DNA of 45,784 nt from CAZCGA01 sp964498075 (GTDB taxonomy: Bacteria; Desulfobacterota; Binatia; HRBIN30), in contig CAZCGA010000040.1 in the NCBI GenBank assembly GCA_964498075.1, positions 1-45,784 of the forward strand, in the 5' to 3' direction. Below, piece by piece: positions 24,716 to 32,428 of this stretch. Made by a program: the position numbers and the translations under genes. How positions within the stretch are numbered: the first letter of the stretch is position 1; each line of letters opens with the position of its first letter. Below the pieces are notes generated by a model. The model was not told where the DNA came from. It did no database searches and worked only from the letters and a program-made list of their open reading frames with translations.

Positions 24716-24737
24716 GCGCGCGCGCTTCCTACACTGA

Positions 24738-25298
24738 TCGCGCCCGATGAGTCAACGGCACGAGACCGGTCTGTCGAGATTCGTCGGGCAACAAATGTGC
24801 GGACCGCACCTGGCGCATTTTGCCCTAGAAGGTGCCACGGGCCGCAGGTGCACGGCCGTCACCCTGCGGTCCTTCGCTGATGAACGAAGCGTAGGGCGGC
24901 CGGCGATATCGGCGCCCTGCCCTTCAAGTCAGGAGGTCTCAGCCTTCCAACTTCGGACACTCCGCCGCTCAGGCGGGCAGTGGCCGACGGTGCGCTCCAG
25001 CGACGGCTACTTTGGGTCCAAGTGAGCGCCAGGCGCACCTGGAACTCCAGCAAACTGGTCACGCGATTCCCGAATTAGATTGCTCGGGCTGACATTGGTC
25101 GCTGCCCGCCGACGCCGCTGTTTGACAAGGGCCATTCCACTGCGCAGCGAGTCTGACCTGCTGCTCGCCCGATCCCTCGACGCGATCAGCGCCGGGGACG
25201 CGCCGCACTCACCCAGCCAGATCCGCAGATGACGCAGATCTCGCTGATACAGATGCCCCAAGGGTCAGCACAATGAACAAGCTTTCGGACGCGGGGGC
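24738..25298. other. Gene-free stretch between the two toxin-antitoxin loci
   Basis: No convincing gene is seen on either strand. Frames here (for example 25007-25261 on the minus strand) show no family motif. The stretch contains one copy of a 59-base dispersed repeat (24967-25025). On the minus strand beside it is a hairpin with CCGCC/GGCGG arms. It looks like accumulated repeat and relic DNA. Confidence 0.5.
24967..25025. repeat. 59-base dispersed repeat, copy A
   Basis: Matches 27557-27615 at 50 of 59 positions without gaps, in the same orientation. Read on the minus strand it starts near codons for HLDPK followed by TAG. Copy B encodes HLDSR and the stop of the dienelactone hydrolase gene. 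Confidence 0.65.
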
Positions 25299-25685
25299 CT
25301 ACCACAAGCGCGAGATGCCGTATCGATCAAATGTCGCATCACCGCTGATTAGGGAGACATCGTCCACTTGGGCCTGAGCGATGAGCAAGCGGTCGAACGG
25401 GTCGCGATGATGAAGGGGAAGACGCGCCTGCACATCAGCATATTCCACGGTGATCGGCAGAAGCGTCGCGCCGAGGTCCGTCATCGCTTGGTTCATCCAC
25501 TGCCGGTACGGCATCGACAATGAGAGCTTACCCAGACCGACCTTGATGGCGATCTCCCAGATGGTTGCTGCGCTCAGGAACAGCTCATTCGCCGGGTCGG
25601 TGATCGCAGCGCGGGCTGCAGCGCCAAGCAGGTGATCTTGATCGACCCACCAGATGACCGTGTGGGTGTCGAGCAGGACTCTCAC
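25299..25685 (-). CDS. vapC: VapC-type PIN-domain toxin
   Basis: A 128-residue PIN domain ribonuclease. The conserved acidic residues are present: Asp6 in LLDTHTVIWW, Glu44 in AATIWEIAIK, and the two aspartates in HHRDPFDRLLIAQA and SGDATFDRYG that complete the metal site. This subgroup (DTHxxIW, WEIAIKxxLGKL) typically pairs with Phd/YefM-like antitoxins and cleaves tRNA or rRNA. The ATG at 25685 overlaps the stop of the antitoxin gene in an ATGA, so translation is probably coupled. Length is normal and nothing suggests inactivation. Confidence 0.92.
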   Translation of the reverse strand: MRVLLDTHTVIWWVDQDHLLGAAARAAITDPANELFLSAATIWEIAIKVGLGKLSLSMPYRQWMNQAMTDLGATLLPITVEYADVQARLPLHHRDPFDRLLIAQAQVDDVSLISGDATFDRYGISRLW

Positions 25686-25921
25686 TCCATGTATTCCTTG
25701 AAATCATCGAGCGGCGCGTCGAAGTCCGGGGCCATGTACAACACCGTGCCGCGAAGTGTTCCGGGCTGCCGTGGTTGTTGCTGTGCCGCACCAGCGGCGG
25801 GAAGGAGGCGGGCCACCGGCTGGTTGTGCTCGGTGATGACCACCTCCGCCCCCTCGTGTAGATCGTGGATCAACTCGGGCAGCTTGGTCTGGGCCTCTTG
25901 AATCGATATGCGAGTCGTCAC
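25682..25921 (-). CDS. Phd/YefM-type antitoxin
   Basis: About 79 residues. The N-terminus TTRISIQEAQTKLPELI and the following GAEVVITEHNQPVARLLP are the classic Phd/YefM DNA-binding half. The C-terminal tail FDAPLDDFKEYME is the toxin-binding segment seen in partners of this VapC subgroup. The start is GTG 25921: a perfect AAGGAGG sits six bases upstream (25928-25934), and the protein then begins where the family begins. ATG starts at 25939 and 25975 would place that ribosome-binding site inside the gene. The last four bases overlap vapC. The pair probably autoregulates from the short upstream gap. Confidence 0.9.
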   Translation of the reverse strand: MTTRISIQEAQTKLPELIHDLHEGAEVVITEHNQPVARLLPAAGAAQQQPRQPGTLRGTVLYMAPDFDAPLDDFKEYME

Positions 25922-26068
25922 GATGAGCCTCCTTGCCATTCGATACACTCTGGCATCAAAGACCCTCAACGCCAAGGGCCGCCCGATTGGGCGCCGAATT
26001 GGCCTTGATGTGAGAGACGACGCCGCGGCGAAGCGAATCGCATCACACGCCGGGCAGACCGGGCGGAG

Positions 26069-27418
26069 TCACAGCGCGAGCAACGGTGCCGTGGTATCCG
26101 GGTCTCCTCGTTCCGCCGTCGCGAGGGCGCGGTCGAGCACGGCCTGCTGACGCACCACCTGCCGGCCAAAGCGCAGGGAGCGTCCGAGGAAGGACCAGGG
26201 TGCAAAGTTTCCGGAGAAGCTCTCGGCGAGGAGCCAGCCGATCGCCCGAGCTGGTGGGAGCATGTCCTGCGGACGAATCTGCCGATCCATCATCTGGTAC
26301 ATGCGCTGCATCATGGTCGGATTGTTCTGAGCACGTTTGAACACCATTCGGGTCAAGGGATTGTCGTAGTCTTCGGAGCCCATGTCCGCGGCGAAGTGAT
26401 ACAGGCCGAGAGAGTCAGCGTCCCGGCGCCGCCAGTAGAGGAGCATGGCTTTTTCGCTTCCATCGATGATCGCTTCGGACAGCGCAACGGCATCGCGCAC
26501 GGCGTCGGTGATGCCGAGTCCAGGGGTGGGGTCGAGGTGGAGGCCCGCGTCCCCGACCAAGGCCCAACCCGGGCCCACGGCTTGTTTCATGAAGAAGTGC
26601 ATGGACAGGATGCCCATGGGCTTCGCGACCATTCGGGTTCCTTCCAGGAGCGGCGCCGTCAGTCTGCCGCGGCTCAGGTGCTCCCAGAGCGCGTCTGCAG
26701 GATCTTGACGCCAACCTTCCAGCAGCTCTCTGCGCCCACCGCCGGCCATCAACAGCAGTCCGGAGTCCGTTTGAAAGACAGCACGGACCTCGCGTCCTTC
26801 GATATGGATACAGGCCCCCCAATTGTATCGGGGGTCGCTGGCGAAGACCGGCGTCTGTTCAAAGTAGCTCCAGTAGAGAGCGTTCGTCGCCCGGGATTCC
26901 AGATAGGCCGAGGTGCCGACCAACTTGGCGATCGTGGAGTTGCGTCCGTCCGCACCGACGACAAGCGGCGCACGCAACTCAAGTTCGCCCGTGGCATCTT
27001 TGACGCGGACGCCAGTGACACGCTCGCCCTCGTTCCGCAAGCCGACCACCCGAGTCTTGTCTCGCGCATCGACGCCTGCCGCGAGGACCGCCTTCTGCAG
27101 GGCTGGGTCGAGCTTCGATCGCCGGGGAGACCGCGAATCCAACTCGGTGCCGTCGAGCTCCAGTTGCATGTAGCTCTCTTCCACTTGGAGCCGGAACGCG
27201 CTGTTGGGAGGTGCCAGGCCCCGCACCACGTCGCCGAGGCCCAACTTGTCGAACATCTTCATGCCATAGGGCAGGATGCCGTGGGTGGACATGGGTTGGT
27301 CGGTGAAGAAGGGATCCTGCTCGACAACGATCACCTTCACCCCCGCCTGGTGCAGCGCATAGGCCAGCGGTGCACCGGCGCAACGAAACCCCACGACGAT
27401 GACATCGGCATCAGCCAT
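26069..27418 (-). CDS. FAD-dependent oxidoreductase (p-hydroxybenzoate hydroxylase fold)
   Basis: A 449-residue flavoprotein. The dinucleotide-binding start is VIVVGFRCAGAPLA, with the RCAG variant of the GxGxxG motif used by a subgroup of these enzymes. VVGADGRNSTIA (about 150) is the DG motif binding FAD and NAD(P)H. LVGDAGLHLDPTPGLGITDA (about 290) is the GD motif for the FAD ribose. These features fit group A flavin monooxygenases and geranylgeranyl-reductase-like proteins, which hydroxylate or reduce hydrophobic substrates; the actual substrate is unknown. A C-terminal extension of about 100 residues with a Met-rich helix is present. The gene stands alone on the minus strand, upstream of the Phd-VapC pair, and has no strong Shine-Dalgarno site. 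Confidence 0.85.
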   Translation of the reverse strand: MADADVIVVGFRCAGAPLAYALHQAGVKVIVVEQDPFFTDQPMSTHGILPYGMKMFDKLGLGDVVRGLAPPNSAFRLQVEESYMQLELDGTELDSRSPRRSKLDPALQKAVLAAGVDARDKTRVVGLRNEGERVTGVRVKDATGELELRAPLVVGADGRNSTIAKLVGTSAYLESRATNALYWSYFEQTPVFASDPRYNWGACIHIEGREVRAVFQTDSGLLLMAGGGRRELLEGWRQDPADALWEHLSRGRLTAPLLEGTRMVAKPMGILSMHFFMKQAVGPGWALVGDAGLHLDPTPGLGITDAVRDAVALSEAIIDGSEKAMLLYWRRRDADSLGLYHFAADMGSEDYDNPLTRMVFKRAQNNPTMMQRMYQMMDRQIRPQDMLPPARAIGWLLAESFSGNFAPWSFLGRSLRFGRQVVRQQAVLDRALATAERGDPDTTAPLLAL

Positions 27419-27556
27419 CGTGCGGAGCCTACCACGTCCGCTGGCGGGGCCACTATGGAGGCGAATTACCGTTCAGACGAGAGTGCGGCGGCCTAGCGGC
27501 CATCGCCGCGTTGCCCGGACCGCGCGGATCTTACTGCCGGGATGAATCCCCCGGGG

Positions 27557-27615
27557 GCTCGGGCGGACAGTACCCGACGGCGCGCTCCAGCCACGGCTAC
27601 CTTGAGTCCAGGTGA
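27557..27615. repeat. 59-base dispersed repeat, copy B
   Basis: Matches 24967-25025 at 50 of 59 positions. It covers the last five codons and stop codon of the dienelactone hydrolase gene and extends 40 bases beyond, so part of that protein's C-terminus is repeat sequence. Confidence 0.65.
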
Positions 27616-28340
27616 CCGCGAAAGAAGCCGAGCGCCCGTGTCCAGGCGTCGGCGGCGGCTTCGGGGCGGTAGGCGTCCGGGCGCTGATCATTGAAGAATG
27701 CGTGCCCGGCACCGGGGTAGACCTTGGTCTGAAACTTCTTCTCGGCGCGCCGCAAGATCCCCTCCAGCTGCTTGATGTCGCTGCGCGGGATCAGTGCATC
27801 GTCTTCGCCGAACAGCCCGAGATACGGGCAGCTGAGCTGCGGCGCCAGGTCGAGCGCGTCCTGCGGCTTCGCCTCGCTCTTCTCGGCGTAGCGCAGCATG
27901 CCATAGAAGCTCACGCACGCCGCGAGGTTCGGCACGCTGCACGCCGCCATCAGCGCGTACTGGCCGCCCATGCAGAAGCCGGTGATGCCGATCGATCGCA
28001 GGCGCACCTCCGGACGTGCGCCGAGGAAGCGCACGGCGCTGTCGATGTCGGCGAGGACACGCCCGTCGTTCAGCTGCCGCATCCAGCGGAAGGCAGACTC
28101 CATGTCCGGCAGCTCGGGCGCACCTTCGCGACTGTAGAGATCGACCGCCAGCGCAAAGAACCCCTCATTGGCGAAGCGGCGGGCGATGTCCCGGTAGTGC
28201 TCCGACAACCCGCGCACATCGGGAATGATGATCACCGCCGGCTCGCGCTCGTCGCGCCGTAGCCACGCGGCGTATGCCTTGATGCGATCGCCGTTTCGCG
28301 TGAATCCCAGTTCGTCTGTCCGCAGCTGCGTGTTCGTCAT
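27597..28340 (-). CDS. Dienelactone hydrolase family protein
   Basis: A 247-residue alpha/beta hydrolase of the dienelactone hydrolase (DLH) family. The Cys nucleophile lies in GFCMGGQ (about 121-127), the acid in GEDDALIP (about 178) and the histidine in GAGHAFFN (about 210), in correct order and spacing. DLH cleaves cyclic dienelactones in chloroaromatic breakdown, but most family members act on other esters or are uncharacterised, so the substrate is open. No signal peptide, so it is cytoplasmic. It follows thiO by 134 bases on the same strand and may be in the slipin-pepP-thiO transcription unit. The final codons overlap a dispersed repeat. Confidence 0.88.
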   Translation of the reverse strand: MTNTQLRTDELGFTRNGDRIKAYAAWLRRDEREPAVIIIPDVRGLSEHYRDIARRFANEGFFALAVDLYSREGAPELPDMESAFRWMRQLNDGRVLADIDSAVRFLGARPEVRLRSIGITGFCMGGQYALMAACSVPNLAACVSFYGMLRYAEKSEAKPQDALDLAPQLSCPYLGLFGEDDALIPRSDIKQLEGILRRAEKKFQTKVYPGAGHAFFNDQRPDAYRPEAAADAWTRALGFFRGHLDSR

Positions 28341-28474
28341 ATCCTTCGCCTTGGAGCTTTGAGCGCGTATGCAATCTTCGCGACGGAGTCAACCCGCCGC
28401 TCGCTTGACATTGCTGTGCAGCGTCCGCGCAAAGCATCCACTTCCTCTCGACAGTAGCGTGAATTGGGCGTTGA

Positions 28475-29605
28475 TCAATGGCGGCGATAGCCGAAGGGAC
28501 GCAGCGGCATGCTAGGTGATCCACCGGTGATCATCTCGGCCACCAGCGTCGCCGTGATCGGCGCGAGCAGAATCCCGTTGCGATGGTGGCCGGCCGCCAG
28601 AATCACGCGCTCGCAGCCGGGGAGCCGGGCAATGATCGGCCGGCGGATCGTCGAGCACGGACGCAGGCCGGCCCAGGTACGGAGCACGGCCGCGTCACCC
28701 ACGGCCGGTACCACTCTCGCCGCGGCCGCCAGGAGCATGGCGACGCCTGCGGAGGTGACGCGCTTGTCGAGGCCGTCGAACGCGGTCGTGCTGCCGATCA
28801 GCACCTCACCGCCCTCTCGCGGCACGAGGTACCCATGCCCCGCCGACACGATGTGGCGCAGCGTCCACCCCGCCGGCCGCACCGCCAGCATCTCGCCACG
28901 CGCCGGACGGATGGGCACCTTCAGCCCACAACCGGCCAGCAACTCCGCCGACCAGGCACCCGCAGCCACGACCACGACCGGCGCCTCGAATACCTCATCG
29001 TCGCAGCGCACCTGAACCGTCGCTCCCTCGGCGGCGATCGCACGCACCGCGGTCTGCGATCGCAGCTCGACGCCGCGCTGCCGGGCCGCCGCCACCAGCG
29101 CGGCGACGAGACGCACGTTGTCGATCGACGCGTCGTCCGGAAAAAAGACGCCGCCATGGACGGCTGGACTCACAGCCGGCTCGAACGACGCGACGGCCGC
29201 GCGGTCGAGCGCCTCGCAGCGCAGCCCCTGCGCGGTGCGATGGCACACCAGATCACGTAGCTCCTCCGCCTCCGCCTCCGCACACGCCAGCGAAAGCAGT
29301 CCGGCGCGCCGGTAGCCGAGGCCGATACCGGTCTCGTCTTCGAGCGCCGCAACCAGGTCGGGATAGAGTGCGGCACTGCGCCGGCGTAGCTCCAGCAAGA
29401 CGCCGCGGCGGGCGCGGCTGCTGGCGACCGCGAGCACACCGGCGGCGGCGCTCGATGCTTCACAGCCCGGCGTCCCGCGATCGATGAGCACGATGCGGAG
29501 CCGGCTGCAGCGCGACAGGGTGTACGCGATGTTGGAGCCGATGACGCCAGCGCCGACGATGACGACGTCTACGGGGTGCACACGCAAGCCCGGAGTGCTG
29601 AGCAC
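28475..29605 (-). CDS. thiO: Glycine oxidase ThiO-like FAD-dependent oxidase
   Basis: A 376-residue member of the D-amino acid oxidase superfamily. VVIVGAGVIGSNIAY at the N-terminus binds FAD. RAGLLSLA, YLVPREGGEVLIGSTT and the C-terminal AGHHRNGILLAP are typical of ThiO. That enzyme oxidises glycine to iminoacetate (dehydroglycine) for the thiazole ring of thiamin; it can also oxidise sarcosine and D-amino acids. No other thiamin synthesis gene is visible nearby, so a general amine-oxidase role remains possible. The start (ATG 29605) lies three bases after the pepP stop, indicating coupled expression. No signal peptide. Confidence 0.85.
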   Translation of the reverse strand: MLSTPGLRVHPVDVVIVGAGVIGSNIAYTLSRCSRLRIVLIDRGTPGCEASSAAAGVLAVASSRARRGVLLELRRRSAALYPDLVAALEDETGIGLGYRRAGLLSLACAEAEAEELRDLVCHRTAQGLRCEALDRAAVASFEPAVSPAVHGGVFFPDDASIDNVRLVAALVAAARQRGVELRSQTAVRAIAAEGATVQVRCDDEVFEAPVVVVAAGAWSAELLAGCGLKVPIRPARGEMLAVRPAGWTLRHIVSAGHGYLVPREGGEVLIGSTTAFDGLDKRVTSAGVAMLLAAAARVVPAVGDAAVLRTWAGLRPCSTIRRPIIARLPGCERVILAAGHHRNGILLAPITATLVAEMITGGSPSMPLRPFGYRRH

Positions 29606-29608
29606 CGA

Positions 29609-30931
29609 TCAGGCGTGAACCTGCGCTCGGAGCGCCTCGATGTCGGCGGGCAGCTTCGGCACCGCCGCCGAGAGGACCTCGTGAGCGTCCGCGGTCACCA
29701 GCACGTCGTCTTCGATGCGCACACCGATGCCGGCGTAGCGCGGATCCACATCCGTCCGGTCCGCCGCGATATAGATCCCCGGCTCGACGGTCAGCACCAT
29801 GCCGGGCTCGAGGACGCGCGCGTGACCCTCCAGCTTGTACTTGCCGACGTCGTGGACATCCATTCCCAGCCAGTGACTGGTGCGGTGCATGTAGAACGGC
29901 TTGTAGAGCTCCTTGCTGATGATCTCCTGCCGACCTCCTTGCAGCAGCCCCAGCGCCAGCAACCCGTCCACGATGATCTCGACGGCACGCGCGTGCGGCT
30001 CGTCGACGCGCACGCCGGGCCGGATCATCTCGATCGCCTCGAGCTGTGCCTGCAGGACGATGTCGTAGACGGCCCGCTGCGTCTCACTGAAGCGCGGGGC
30101 CAACGGGAAGGTGCGGGTGATGTCCGAGCAGTAACCGTGGTACTCGGCGCCCGCATCGATCAGCAGCAGCTCGCCGGCCCGCATCTGCTGGTCATTAGTG
30201 ACGTAGTGCAGAATCGTCGCGTTCGCCCCGGCCGCAACGATCGACGGGTACGCCGGGCCCACGCCGCCGAGCTTGCGGAAGGTGTAGTCGAGCAGCGCCT
30301 CGATCTCGTACTCGTGCACGCCCTCGCGGGCCGTCTGCATGGCGGCGCGGTGGCCTTCGCCGGCGATCTCCGCCGCCCGGCGCATGCAGGCCAGCTCCTC
30401 GGCACTTTTCACCAGACGCATCTCGTGCAGGATCTCGGCGGGGTCGAGCACGGCCGCCGGTCCCTTCCCCGTGCGTGGCCGGGTCAGTTGCCATTGCCGC
30501 ATCCACCTCAGCACGCGCTCGTTCATGTGCGCGTCGCGACCCAAGGTGTAGTACAGACGGTCACACTCGCCGACGTACTCGCTGATCTTTTCGTCGAGCT
30601 TGTCGTTCGTGTACGCCATCTCCGCGCCGTGCGACGCGACGGCGCCTTCCACACCGGCGCGCCGTCCCGTCCAGGTTTCGCGCTCCACATCGCGCGGCCG
30701 GACGAACAGGACGAACTCCTCCTTCGGATGACCGGGCAGCAGCAGGCACACGGCCTCGGGCTCGTCGAAGCCGGTCAAATAGAGAAAGTCGTTGTTCTGC
30801 CGATAGCGGAACTCGACGTCGTTGCTGCGTACGGCGATCGGGGCGGCGGGAAACAGCGCGGCGGCACCGGGACCGAGCCGGTCCATCAAGGCGCGCCGTC
30901 GTTGGGCGAACACTTCAGTGGGAAGGACCAT
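29609..30931 (-). CDS. pepP: Xaa-Pro aminopeptidase (peptidase M24B)
   Basis: A 440-residue metallo-aminopeptidase that removes N-terminal residues preceding proline. The N-terminal AMP_N domain (1-140) contains NNDFLYLTGFDEPEA. The pita-bread catalytic domain keeps all five metal ligands: Asp259 (LLIDAGAE), Asp270 (CSDITRTFP), His353 (SHWLGMDVHD), Glu383 (TVEPGIY) and Glu407 (GVRIEDDV). Length matches PepP of Proteobacteria. It is cytoplasmic and homo-oligomeric by family knowledge. The gene lies between the slipin gene (75 bases upstream) and thiO (3 bases downstream), all on the minus strand, so the three are probably one operon with general protein turnover and membrane upkeep functions. 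Confidence 0.95.
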   Translation of the reverse strand: MVLPTEVFAQRRRALMDRLGPGAAALFPAAPIAVRSNDVEFRYRQNNDFLYLTGFDEPEAVCLLLPGHPKEEFVLFVRPRDVERETWTGRRAGVEGAVASHGAEMAYTNDKLDEKISEYVGECDRLYYTLGRDAHMNERVLRWMRQWQLTRPRTGKGPAAVLDPAEILHEMRLVKSAEELACMRRAAEIAGEGHRAAMQTAREGVHEYEIEALLDYTFRKLGGVGPAYPSIVAAGANATILHYVTNDQQMRAGELLLIDAGAEYHGYCSDITRTFPLAPRFSETQRAVYDIVLQAQLEAIEMIRPGVRVDEPHARAVEIIVDGLLALGLLQGGRQEIISKELYKPFYMHRTSHWLGMDVHDVGKYKLEGHARVLEPGMVLTVEPGIYIAADRTDVDPRYAGIGVRIEDDVLVTADAHEVLSAAVPKLPADIEALRAQVHA

Positions 30932-31006
30932 CGTTCCGACTGGTTACCTGGTTGTCGAACCTGCGGCAAGCACGGGCGCGCTGCACGCCCGCGTCACCGG
31001 CGCGCT

Positions 31007-31762
31007 TCACGGCGTCCCGAAGCGCTTGACCAGCGCGCCGATGAGATCGATGGGCAGCGGCACGATCACGGTGTGATTCTTCTCGGTGCCGACCTGCCCG
31101 AGCGCCTGCAGCAGCCGCAGCTGGATTGCCATCTCCTGCGTCTCCATGATGGCCGCCGCCTCGGCCAGGCGCACGGCGGCCTGATACTCGCCTTCGGCGT
31201 TGATGACCTTGGCACGGCGCAGGCGCTCGGCCTCCGCCTGCCGGGCAATCGAGCGCTGCATCTCGACGGGCAGGTCGATGTGCTTGACCTCGACGAGCAC
31301 CACCTTCACGCCCCACGGCTCGGTATGCGTATCGATGATCTCCTGCAAGCGCGCGTTGAACTTGTCGCGCTCCGCCAGCAGCTCATCGAGATTCGCCTGT
31401 CCGCACACACTGCGCAGCGTCGTCTGCGCGATCTGCGAGGTCGCGTAGAGATAGTTCTGCACCTCGACCACGGCGCGGCTGGCTTCCACGACGCGGAAGT
31501 AGAGCACCGCGTTCACCTTGATCGACACGTTGTCCCGCGTAATGACGTCCTGCGACGGGACGTCGAGGGTGATGGTGCGAAGATCCAGACGGACGAGCTG
31601 CTCGATGAAGGGAATCACGTAAATGATCCCCGGCCCGCGTGCAGGAGTCACTCGACCGAGGCGGAAGACGACACCGCGTTCGTACTCGCGCAGGATCTTC
31701 AACCCGCTGAGCAGCAAGACGACGCCCACCACGAAGGCGGCGGCTATCGGGCCGATAAACAT
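31007..31762 (-). CDS. Slipin (stomatin/SPFH family membrane protein)
   Basis: A 251-residue protein with one N-terminal membrane segment (residues 5-22), directly followed by LREYERGVVFRLGRV, the hallmark of slipins. The SPFH domain continues through GPGIIYVIPFIEQLVRLDLR and TRDNVSIKVNAVLYFRV. A long helical segment with alternating Glu/Arg and Ala (RQAEAERLRRAKVINAEGEY) then forms the coiled coil for oligomerisation. Slipins form large rings in the inner membrane, often with an NfeD protease partner; no NfeD gene is adjacent here. It is the first gene of a likely slipin-pepP-thiO operon. AAGG lies about eight bases before ATG 31762. Confidence 0.93.
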   Translation of the reverse strand: MFIGPIAAAFVVGVVLLLSGLKILREYERGVVFRLGRVTPARGPGIIYVIPFIEQLVRLDLRTITLDVPSQDVITRDNVSIKVNAVLYFRVVEASRAVVEVQNYLYATSQIAQTTLRSVCGQANLDELLAERDKFNARLQEIIDTHTEPWGVKVVLVEVKHIDLPVEMQRSIARQAEAERLRRAKVINAEGEYQAAVRLAEAAAIMETQEMAIQLRLLQALGQVGTEKNHTVIVPLPIDLIGALVKRFGTP

Positions 31763-31858
31763 GGCGAGACCTTATCAAAGAGGATCGTGCGCACGCAATC
31801 GGCATGGTGGCGGGCGCACCGTTGAACTGGCGGGCGGTTCGACTTACTGTTGGCACTG

Positions 31859-32398
31859 ATGCTGGAGTCCCGTTCGCCGCGATGGCGCCGGCTGATCAAC
31901 TCGCTGGCGTATGGCGCGCTGGTCGCGACGGTGGTGGGGCTCGGCTACCTGACGTTTCGCAGCGTCAGCGAACGCCGGCACGCCACGGCGGACGGCGCCG
32001 CGCAGACGGAGAACGTTCCACTCATTGACCTGAGCAACTTCGCAACGCGGCGCGAGAAGACATCGGACGCGGAACGGCTCACGGTCTCCTTGCGATTGCG
32101 TCTCACCACCCCCGGGACCCTCGACTGTTACGCCTATATCCTCGCCCGCAACACGCGCGAGACGCCGAAGCTCTGGGCGGTGTGGCCCACGCAGGGACCC
32201 GGCGGTGCGGTGACGGCGGGCGGTCACTTCAATAGCAGCAACCCATCGACCGGCGAGCCGCTGCAACTCACACCGAGCTGGACGCGCATCGGCGCCACCC
32301 TGCCCCACCCACCCGGCCAGCCGCCCTTCGACACGGTGACGATATATCTCGTGAGCCCGAAGGGAGAGGTCCTGCTGGCGCGGCCCTTCGCGCTGTAA
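31859..32398 (+). CDS. Uncharacterised membrane-anchored protein
   Basis: About 179 residues with one N-terminal membrane helix (ALVATVVGLGYLTF, about 17-30) preceded by basic residues, which suggests a periplasmic domain tethered to the inner membrane. The soluble part has a regular beta-strand pattern (LTVSLRLRLTTPGTLDCYAYI, FDTVTIYLVSPKGEVLLARP), consistent with a small sandwich fold; I do not recognise a family. It is one of the few plus-strand genes and is divergent from the slipin gene, about 96 bases away. ATG 31859 was chosen; a TTG at 31850 is an alternative. The real coding nature is supported by membrane topology and balanced composition. Confidence 0.6.
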   Translation: MLESRSPRWRRLINSLAYGALVATVVGLGYLTFRSVSERRHATADGAAQTENVPLIDLSNFATRREKTSDAERLTVSLRLRLTTPGTLDCYAYILARNTRETPKLWAVWPTQGPGGAVTAGGHFNSSNPSTGEPLQLTPSWTRIGATLPHPPGQPPFDTVTIYLVSPKGEVLLARPFAL

Positions 32399-32428
32399 CG
32401 CCACCGACAGGCGCCAGGCACGGCCTGG

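Noticed and set aside
25007..25261. Small minus-strand frame ending HLDPK as a gene
   Set aside because: No family motif, no ribosome-binding site, and its end is part of a dispersed repeat.
29576..31825. Plus-strand frame of 749 codons across thiO, pepP and slipin
   Set aside because: It is antisense to three well-recognised genes with intact active sites, and the translation is Arg/His-rich.
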